Positions 6,749 through 12,145 of a stretch of 12,145 bases of DNA are shown in pieces. The notes under the pieces are model-generated. The model had not been told where the DNA came from. It searched no databases and saw only the letters and a program-made list of their open reading frames with translations. The position numbers and the translations under genes were made by a program. Each line of letters begins with the position of its first letter. The first letter of the stretch is position 1. Source of the DNA: UBA2040 sp965660955 (GTDB lineage: Bacteria; Bacteroidota; Bacteroidia; Flavobacteriales_D; Crocinitomicaceae). The stretch lies in contig CBFIBY010000076.1 in assembly GCA_965660955.1 (NCBI GenBank), forward strand, positions 1 to 12,145, given 5' to 3'.

Positions 6749-6769
6749 ATAAATAACAATTCGTACGCT

Positions 6770-7576
6770 ATGAGTAAAAATTTATACATCGTATTACACG
6801 ATTTCACCGAAATTGGAGATACTGCTCTAGAATACGCCCTGCACATCGCAGAGCATGTCCACACAGACATTGAACTTCTTCATGTGGTAAACAGTTCCTC
6901 GAAAGAAGAAGCTGCCAAAGCAAAACTGCAAGAAATCATTGATAAAAAGACTTTACCAGAAGGTTGTACCCTTTCACCCGTCGTCAAGACGGGAAATTTC
7001 ATAGACGATATGGGCAAAATGGTAAAAGTAGAACATGCCCAACTGGTTATCATGGGAACCCATGGCGCACTTGGTCTACAAAAACTTTTTGGATCGCATG
7101 CTTTAAAAATGATTCGAACTTCGGAGATTCCATTTTTAGTTGTTCAAAAAGGAACACCACTGAGGAACATATCAAAAATCATCGTACCTATTGATTTGAC
7201 AAAAGAATCACTTCAAATCGTCAATATAGCAGGTGACATGGCCAACATATTTGGTGGCGAGGTGCACATTCTTTGGGAAGACCAGATGGATGAACGTCTT
7301 TCCATGACCATGAAAACGAGAACCCATATTGTGAAAAATAATTATGAAGAACGTGGTGTAAAAGCTGAATTCGTGAAACTTCCAGCTAAAGGAAGTTATA
7401 TAAAGAAAATCGAGCAATATGCAGAATCGCATAGTGCGGAGGTATTAGCATTTGCTTATCACTCAGAGAGCATTTTGCCTCAATTTGAAACATTCGGACA
7501 ATCATTAATCACCAATAGCTTGAATCTTCCATGTATGGTGGTGAACTCGAAATTGGCCTCAGCACTTTATTTCTAA
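6770..7576 (+). CDS. Tandem universal stress protein (UspA family)
   Basis: A 268-residue cytoplasmic protein made of two UspA-like domains. The first (about 1-127) ends with the ATP-binding signature: MGTHG (95-99), then Gly108-Ser109, then the beta-strand PFLVVQ. The spacing between the second Gly and the Gly-Ser pair is 8 residues, one less than the classical G-2x-G-9x-G(S/T) motif. The second domain (about 133-268) begins with the typical KIIVPIDLT strand but lacks the glycine signature, so it probably does not bind ATP. The start at 6770 is chosen over a TTG at 6737 because a good -7 element lies between them and the protein begins with the usual NLYIVLHDF strand. Its stop codon directly abuts the next gene's ATG, so the two are likely coupled. 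Confidence 0.92.
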   Translation: MSKNLYIVLHDFTEIGDTALEYALHIAEHVHTDIELLHVVNSSSKEEAAKAKLQEIIDKKTLPEGCTLSPVVKTGNFIDDMGKMVKVEHAQLVIMGTHGALGLQKLFGSHALKMIRTSEIPFLVVQKGTPLRNISKIIVPIDLTKESLQIVNIAGDMANIFGGEVHILWEDQMDERLSMTMKTRTHIVKNNYEERGVKAEFVKLPAKGSYIKKIEQYAESHSAEVLAFAYHSESILPQFETFGQSLITNSLNLPCMVVNSKLASALYF

Positions 7577-8413
7577 ATGATTCTTGGAGAATTTAATGAC
7601 CTGGAAATTCTCAGGTTTACAAGCGTTGGCATCTATCTTGGTGACGAGAATCAAGATGTCTTATTGCCTCAAAAATATGTACTCGACGAATGGGAAGTTG
7701 GCGATACAATTACTGTTTTTCTATATCGCGATTCGGAAGATAGATTAATCGCTACTACCCTTGAACCGCACGTTACAATTAACCGATTTGGTTATCTTAA
7801 AGTGAACCAAGTCAATCATTACGGCGCATTTTTAGACTGGGGAGTTGAAAAAGACCTGATGGTACCTTACCGCGAACAGCGACATAAATTAGTAGAAGGC
7901 GAACAGGTAATCGTTTATCTTTTCCTTGATGAAGCAACAGATAGATTAGTCGCAACAACAAAGTATAAAAAGTTTTTCGAAGAAGACACAAGCATAGTCA
8001 TTAAAAATCATCCCGTTGATATCATGATTGATGATCAAACTGACTTGGGTGTTAAAGTGATTGTTGATGATCGATTCCCAGGTTTGATTTACCACCAAGA
8101 CTTCAATAAAAATCTATTAAAAGGTGAAATAACTGAAGGTTACGTGTACAATATACGCGAAGATGGAAAATTAGATGTTCGACTAGAGCCTGAAGGTTAT
8201 GAAAAAATTGAACCCCTTTCTGAGGAACTGTTCGAGTTGATTCAGCGACGCGGAGGTGTAATTCACTTGCACGACAAAAGTTCACCCGAAGAAATCAAAC
8301 GCCAAGTCGGTATGAGTAAAAAGAATTTCAAAAAGGCGGTTGGAAACTTATATAAATCAAAATACATCAGATTAGAAGAAGATTCCATTCACTCGCTAAA
8401 ACCTAGAGATTAA
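7577..8413 (+). CDS. cvfB: CvfB-like S1 RNA-binding protein
   Basis: A 278-residue protein with the layout of the CvfB/YitL family: S1-type OB folds at about 1-62, 63-130 and 138-205, and a winged-helix domain at about 213-278. The second S1 unit is the clearest (HYGAFLDWGVEKDLMVP, 81-97). The winged helix is marked by SSPEEIKRQVGMSKKNFKKA (235-254) and the YIRLEED strand. Family members bind RNA; Staphylococcus aureus CvfB affects virulence gene expression, but the role in Bacteroidota is not clear. The ATG follows the usp stop codon with no spacer, suggesting translational coupling and shared transcription. The symbol is by family similarity. Confidence 0.88.
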   Translation: MILGEFNDLEILRFTSVGIYLGDENQDVLLPQKYVLDEWEVGDTITVFLYRDSEDRLIATTLEPHVTINRFGYLKVNQVNHYGAFLDWGVEKDLMVPYREQRHKLVEGEQVIVYLFLDEATDRLVATTKYKKFFEEDTSIVIKNHPVDIMIDDQTDLGVKVIVDDRFPGLIYHQDFNKNLLKGEITEGYVYNIREDGKLDVRLEPEGYEKIEPLSEELFELIQRRGGVIHLHDKSSPEEIKRQVGMSKKNFKKAVGNLYKSKYIRLEEDSIHSLKPRD

Positions 8414-8452
8414 TCGTATAATTTTAGGAACGATATTTGAATAAAATTTATC

Positions 8453-9376
8453 GTGAAACAGATTTCTTTTTTCATTCTTGTCCTTATATTGCTTTTGGGA
8501 AATCCACCAAAGATCTCCGCGCAAGCGATTCAGGAGGAAAACTGGGGGGTAAAAGCAGGACTTGTCGTTAACTTGGGTTCGCATGTGAATCAAATTGGTG
8601 TGTCCGTGAATGCCTATGGGACATATGCTTTTGGACAATTAAACTTAGGAAATTCCACAACCTTCTCTTTCTCAAATTTAGCCAAACGAAAAAAGTTTTG
8701 GGAGAACCGAATTACACTTGGAGCTATGATTTTAGGTGGTAAACGAGACAACGAATCTGATTTCATTTGGGGTGGACTGCATCATCAGACCCGCTATCAA
8801 AATGCCATTGGTTACAATTACCTCTGGTACAAGGACAATCGACAATCTTCTCAAAAATCAGGTGGGTGGACGTTACAACTTTCTGATTTTCAGTTATTTT
8901 TTGAAAACGATATTTTTGCCGGTTTTGGTCGAGATAAATTTAGAACAGGACATCTACAACTCGCCTATCGATATGATGATTTCGTATTCAACACAGGAAT
9001 TCAGCTTTGGACGGGGGAAACGAGGGGGTCAAGATGGGAGAAAACTAATCTAGACAAATGCCCAAGTGGGTTTCGAATCCTAGAAGATTTGCCTTATGGC
9101 CGGACAAGTCACGGTATTTTCTATGTAGGCGCTAATTACAAATTGCCTTATGAAAACTTTGCTTCGGCAAGAATTGGTTTTGATTCTGAACAAGTTAGAC
9201 ACGCTTTTCAGAACCGACTATCCCATGATTTGCTTTTACTTCCTAAAAAAGTTGAAAGGAAAACACCCCACTATCCGCGATTGAATGAAGATGGATGTCC
9301 CGTTTTCTTCAAGGATGACATTCGTAAAACGCGTTTTTACAGCCAATTAGGATTAAATAACATTTGGTCGTACTAA
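8453..9376 (+). CDS. Predicted outer-membrane beta-barrel protein, possibly of the 'toxin type 23' family
   Basis: A 307-residue exported protein. A signal peptide covers about residues 1-24 (ISFFILVLILLL core, cleavage after ISAQ). Many short segments alternate hydrophobic and polar residues with glycine turns (for example 32-66, 87-96, 165-189 and 219-233), and the protein ends in an aromatic residue (Tyr307), both typical of outer-membrane barrels. Notable conserved-looking blocks are FFENDIFAGFG (149-159), DKFRTG (161-166), WTGET (186-190) and TPHYPRL (271-277). From memory these resemble Bacteroidota proteins labelled polymorphic toxin type 23; I cannot verify this. There is no toxin-style carrier region and no nearby immunity gene, so a barrel role is more likely. 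The start is GTG at 8453; no ATG occurs before the signal peptide. Confidence 0.7.
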   Translation: MKQISFFILVLILLLGNPPKISAQAIQEENWGVKAGLVVNLGSHVNQIGVSVNAYGTYAFGQLNLGNSTTFSFSNLAKRKKFWENRITLGAMILGGKRDNESDFIWGGLHHQTRYQNAIGYNYLWYKDNRQSSQKSGGWTLQLSDFQLFFENDIFAGFGRDKFRTGHLQLAYRYDDFVFNTGIQLWTGETRGSRWEKTNLDKCPSGFRILEDLPYGRTSHGIFYVGANYKLPYENFASARIGFDSEQVRHAFQNRLSHDLLLLPKKVERKTPHYPRLNEDGCPVFFKDDIRKTRFYSQLGLNNIWSY

Positions 9377-9424
9377 TGTTGAAATAAAGTTGCACATTTT
9401 CCGCATCGAACCCAGTCTTTTGTG

Positions 9425-9432
9425 TAATTTTG
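9425..9432 (+). promoter_or_regulatory. Predicted -7 element of pyrG
   Basis: TAATTTTG followed by C matches TAnnTTTG exactly and lies 28 bases before the pyrG ATG, putting transcription start near 9439 and the leader at roughly 20 bases. No convincing TTTG -33 box is seen at the usual distance. It would drive pyrG and the yidC gene that follows. Confidence 0.6.
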
Positions 9433-9460
9433 CCTCCCGTAGTTACAATCTAAAAACGGT

Positions 9461-11071
9461 ATGTCAAATTCCACAAAATACATCTTTGTAACAGGGGGTG
9501 TCACTTCATCATTAGGTAAAGGTATTATATCTGCTTCTTTGGCGACTCTTTTACAGTCCCGAGGGTATTCCGTAACCATTCAAAAACTTGACCCTTACAT
9601 CAACATTGACCCTGGAACATTGAATCCTTACGAACATGGTGAATGTTTCGTGACAGACGATGGAGCCGAAACGGACCTGGATCTTGGACATTATGAACGT
9701 TTCTTGAACGTCCCTACTTCCCAAGCCAACAATGTAACTACTGGTAGAATTTACCAATCCGTTATAGATAAAGAACGGCGAGGAGATTTTTTGGGTAAAA
9801 CGGTACAGGTCGTGCCACACATCACAGATGAAATCAAAGAACGAATTCAAATTCTTGGCAAAAAAGGTACATACGATATCGTAATTACCGAAATTGGTGG
9901 AACTGTTGGTGATATTGAATCCTTACCCTATGTTGAGGCCGTTCGTCAAATGATGTGGGAATTTGAAAACGATTGTATTGTAATTCACTTGACGCTTGTG
10001 CCCTATTTGGCAGCCGCCGGTGAATTAAAAACAAAACCAACACAACACTCTGTTAAAGCCTTGCTTGAATTGGGGGTTCAACCTGATATTCTTTGCTGCC
10101 GAACGGAACACGAACTTGGTTTAGATTTGCGAAAAAAGATTGCAAAATTCTGCAATGTCAGCATGAATGCTGTGATTGAGTCGCGCGATGCAAAAACTAT
10201 ATACGAGGTACCATTCCTCATGCAAGACGAAGAATTGGATAAAGTTGTTCTCGAAAAGCTTAGCCTTCCGACCAAATCTATGGCGAAGATGGATACGTGG
10301 TCAGAGTTTTTGGATCGAGTGAAAAATCCAAAGACTGAAGTTAAAATTGGATTGATTGGAAAATATGTTGAATTAAAAGATTCGTATAAATCTATTTCCG
10401 AGAGCTTTATCCATGCTGGTGCTCAAAATGAGTGTAAAGTAGATGTTGTCTGGTTGCATTCTGAAAAAATCACTTCAGACAATGTAGATTCAAATCTAGC
10501 TGGACTAGATGGAATACTCGTTGCACCTGGATTTGGTTCAAGAGGGATTTCTGGTAAAATCGAAGCCGTTCGTTTCGCTAGAGAAAATAAAGTTCCATTT
10601 TTGGGAATCTGTCTAGGAATGCAATGCGCAGTTATTGAATTTGCACGTAACGTTTTGAACAAATCGGAAGCACACACAACGGAAATCGCAGAAGATTGCT
10701 CCTTCCCTGTTATCAGCATGATGGAAGAACAAAAATCCATCTCAAATATGGGAGGAACAATGCGGTTGGGCGCCTACAAGTGCCAACTCAAACCTGGTTC
10801 TTTAGCTTCAAAGGCCTACACGACAGATAAAATATCAGAAAGACACCGTCATAGATATGAATTTAACAATGCTTATTTACAAGAATTCGAAAAAGCTGGA
10901 ATGATTCCAACGGGTAAAAATCCTGAAACGGGATTAGTAGAGATTGTTGAAATTCCAGATCATCCGTGGTTCTTGGGCGCACAATTTCACCCAGAATATA
11001 AAAGTACAGTAGCAAAACCGCATCCGCTTTTTGTAGCGTTTGTTGAAGCTGTCATTAAAAACAAGAAATAA
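9461..11071 (+). CDS. pyrG: CTP synthase
   Basis: Makes CTP from UTP, ATP and glutamine, the last step of pyrimidine nucleotide synthesis, in the cytoplasm. The 536 residues comprise an N-terminal amidoligase domain (about 1-270) and a C-terminal class I glutamine amidotransferase domain (about 295-536). Visible motifs are the P-loop-like GGVTSSLGKG (12-21), QKLDPYINIDPGT (41-53), the EIGGTVGDIES block (144-154), and the amidotransferase nucleophile Cys384 in GICLGMQ (382-388) with His510 and Glu512 in QFHPEY (508-513). The oxyanion loop is APGFG (355-359). All catalytic residues are present. The gene is followed by yidC after 9 bases, an arrangement seen in many Bacteroidota, and has its own promoter element. 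Confidence 0.99.
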   Translation: MSNSTKYIFVTGGVTSSLGKGIISASLATLLQSRGYSVTIQKLDPYINIDPGTLNPYEHGECFVTDDGAETDLDLGHYERFLNVPTSQANNVTTGRIYQSVIDKERRGDFLGKTVQVVPHITDEIKERIQILGKKGTYDIVITEIGGTVGDIESLPYVEAVRQMMWEFENDCIVIHLTLVPYLAAAGELKTKPTQHSVKALLELGVQPDILCCRTEHELGLDLRKKIAKFCNVSMNAVIESRDAKTIYEVPFLMQDEELDKVVLEKLSLPTKSMAKMDTWSEFLDRVKNPKTEVKIGLIGKYVELKDSYKSISESFIHAGAQNECKVDVVWLHSEKITSDNVDSNLAGLDGILVAPGFGSRGISGKIEAVRFARENKVPFLGICLGMQCAVIEFARNVLNKSEAHTTEIAEDCSFPVISMMEEQKSISNMGGTMRLGAYKCQLKPGSLASKAYTTDKISERHRHRYEFNNAYLQEFEKAGMIPTGKNPETGLVEIVEIPDHPWFLGAQFHPEYKSTVAKPHPLFVAFVEAVIKNKK

Positions 11072-11080
11072 ACAACAGAA

Positions 11081-12145
11081 ATGGATAGAAATACCGTCAT
11101 AGGACTGGTTTTAATCGGATTGATCTTAAGTGTATTTAGCATTTTCAATCAACCTTCCGAGGAAGAATTGAAGGAGAAGCAACGGACTGAAATGGAGAAA
11201 TCCAAAAAGGAAAGCGAAAGCGAAGAAAATACCGCAAAAAAAGTGGTAAAAGAGGCCGATTCAACAGTAAAAGAAGAAGCGAATGCTATTCCAGAGGACC
11301 CTGAAGCGATAGCTACTGAAGAAAAGGAGGTAGATTCTTCAGACATGAAGCAGGCAGCTGCACAAGAAGTAGAAGTGGAATTGATTCGTCTTGAAAATGA
11401 GCGATTTATTGTTGACTTTAACCCAAAAGGTGGACAAATTGCTTCTTTGTACTTAAAGGAATTCGAAACGTTCAAGAACTATCAAAAACAAGATGGTAAG
11501 GTAACACCATTGCAATTGTTCGCGGACGGAGATGCATCAAACGGATTGATTCTTCACATTGATGGTAGAGAAGTCAATACCGCAGAAAAGGTTTTTACCG
11601 TTTCAAAACAAACAAAGTCAAGCATTAGCTTTAAACATGAAGTTGCACCTGGAAAAAGCATCACGTTCGCCTACCAGTTGCCGAAAACGAATTATAATCT
11701 TGGATTCGATATTCACTTAAAAGGTCTGAAATCAGAAGTTTCGAACAAAAAAGTGCAATTAAACTGGGAAACAGCTTTCAAGAAAACAGAGCGATTATTT
11801 TCTGAGCAAAGACGTGTTTCGACCGTTTGTTTTAAAAATGAAGAAGAAGGTTTCGATTACCTCAGTGAAATGGGTGACGATGATCAAGCAGCGGAAGACA
11901 GAATTGAATGGGTAGCGTACAAACAAAGCTACTTCTCCTCAATTTTAAATCCCAAAGAGTCTTTCTTAAAAGAAGGAACAGAGCTAAAAGTTCACGTCTA
12001 CACCGACACCGACAAAAGAAGAAATAGAAACTTAAAAGATTACGCTTCTGTTCTTACTTTGAACGTCCCAAATAGCAACGATGCCACGCTAAGTTTCGAT
12101 TGGTTTTTTGGACCAAACGATTACGAAGTACTAAAATCGTATGGT
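11081..12145 (+). CDS. yidC: Membrane protein insertase YidC (5' part, cut by window end)
   Basis: YidC inserts and folds inner-membrane proteins, with or without SecYEG. Only the first 355 codons are in the window; the frame is open to the last base. Residues 5-22 form the first transmembrane helix (TVIGLVLIGLIL), followed by a strongly charged Lys/Glu-rich linker (about 24-100) and then the periplasmic beta-sandwich domain (about 100-355). Conserved-looking blocks include PKGGQI (115-120), EWVAYKQSYF (276-285) and FFGPNDY (342-348). The hydrophobic insertase core, with its conserved positive residue, lies beyond the window. The ATG at 11081 follows the pyrG stop by 9 bases, so cotranscription is likely. 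The MDRNT opening fits Bacteroidota YidC proteins. Confidence 0.95.
   Translation, partial: MDRNTVIGLVLIGLILSVFSIFNQPSEEELKEKQRTEMEKSKKESESEENTAKKVVKEADSTVKEEANAIPEDPEAIATEEKEVDSSDMKQAAAQEVEVELIRLENERFIVDFNPKGGQIASLYLKEFETFKNYQKQDGKVTPLQLFADGDASNGLILHIDGREVNTAEKVFTVSKQTKSSISFKHEVAPGKSITFAYQLPKTNYNLGFDIHLKGLKSEVSNKKVQLNWETAFKKTERLFSEQRRVSTVCFKNEEEGFDYLSEMGDDDQAAEDRIEWVAYKQSYFSSILNPKESFLKEGTELKVHVYTDTDKRRNRNLKDYASVLTLNVPNSNDATLSFDWFFGPNDYEVLKSYG

Noticed and set aside
6737..6769. TTG start extending the universal stress protein by 11 residues
   Set aside because: The extension overlaps an exact TAnnTTTG promoter element, and the UspA fold starts right after the ATG at 6770.
8432..8439. GATATTTG as a promoter for the barrel-protein gene
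   Set aside because: It misses the first base of TAnnTTTG and would leave only about 7 bases of leader before the GTG; there is no -33 box. Not strong enough to list as a feature.
8396..8638. Minus-strand open frame across the cvfB end and the next gene's start
   Set aside because: It overlaps two better supported plus-strand genes and has no recognisable protein features.
11149..11475. Minus-strand serine-rich open frame
   Set aside because: It is the antisense of the Lys/Glu-rich yidC linker, where GAA and AAA codons read as Ser/Phe-rich sequence on the other strand.
1..12145. CRISPR arrays, insertion sequences, prophage, tRNA or rRNA genes
   Set aside because: I found no regularly spaced direct repeats, transposase or integrase motifs, terminal inverted repeats or RNA gene signatures on either strand.

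Overview
The window looks like a chromosomal segment from a member of the Bacteroidota, most likely Flavobacteriales. The evidence is a type IX secretion (T9SS) C-terminal sorting domain and SprB-type repeats on the first gene, a cold-shock protein with the basic N-terminal extension typical of this phylum, TAnnTTTG-type -7 promoter elements before several genes, A-rich start regions with little Shine-Dalgarno signal, moderately low GC, and a CTP synthase gene directly followed by a Bacteroidota-style YidC. A family-level placement (for example near Fluviicola/Crocinitomicaceae) is only a guess. I see no mobile element, CRISPR array, rRNA or tRNA, and no gene-free stretch reaches 300 bases (the longest is 2274-2517).

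Layout. Bases 1-113 hold a strong hairpin terminator, probably ending an upstream gene. Bases 114-2273 (+) encode a large secreted cell-surface protein: signal peptide, ALK/LTK-type glycine-rich domain, an Ig-like domain, three SprB repeats and a T9SS sorting domain. It converges on a minus-strand block, and each side has its own strand-specific terminator. The minus block holds a cold-shock-domain RNA-binding protein (2518-2967) and, with a 4-base gap between them, a rhomboid protease gene (4007-4627) followed by a class IV PLP enzyme gene (3112-4002).

From 4738 everything reads on the plus strand: ribulose-phosphate 3-epimerase (rpe), a secreted protein of unknown function with a very basic tail (5546-6688), a tandem universal stress protein (6770-7576) abutting a CvfB-like S1 RNA-binding protein (7577-8413), a predicted outer-membrane beta-barrel protein (8453-9376) that may match the so-called polymorphic toxin type 23 family, CTP synthase (pyrG, 9461-11071), and the 5' part of yidC (11081 to the window end).

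How the genes work together. Most are housekeeping: pentose phosphate metabolism (rpe), nucleotide synthesis (pyrG), membrane protein insertion (yidC), RNA binding (cold-shock protein, CvfB) and stress response (universal stress protein). The less ordinary content is at the cell surface: the glycine-rich adhesin-like T9SS cargo, the basic-tailed secreted protein and the beta-barrel protein. I find no convincing new multi-gene system. The best leads are individual proteins, listed in the findings.
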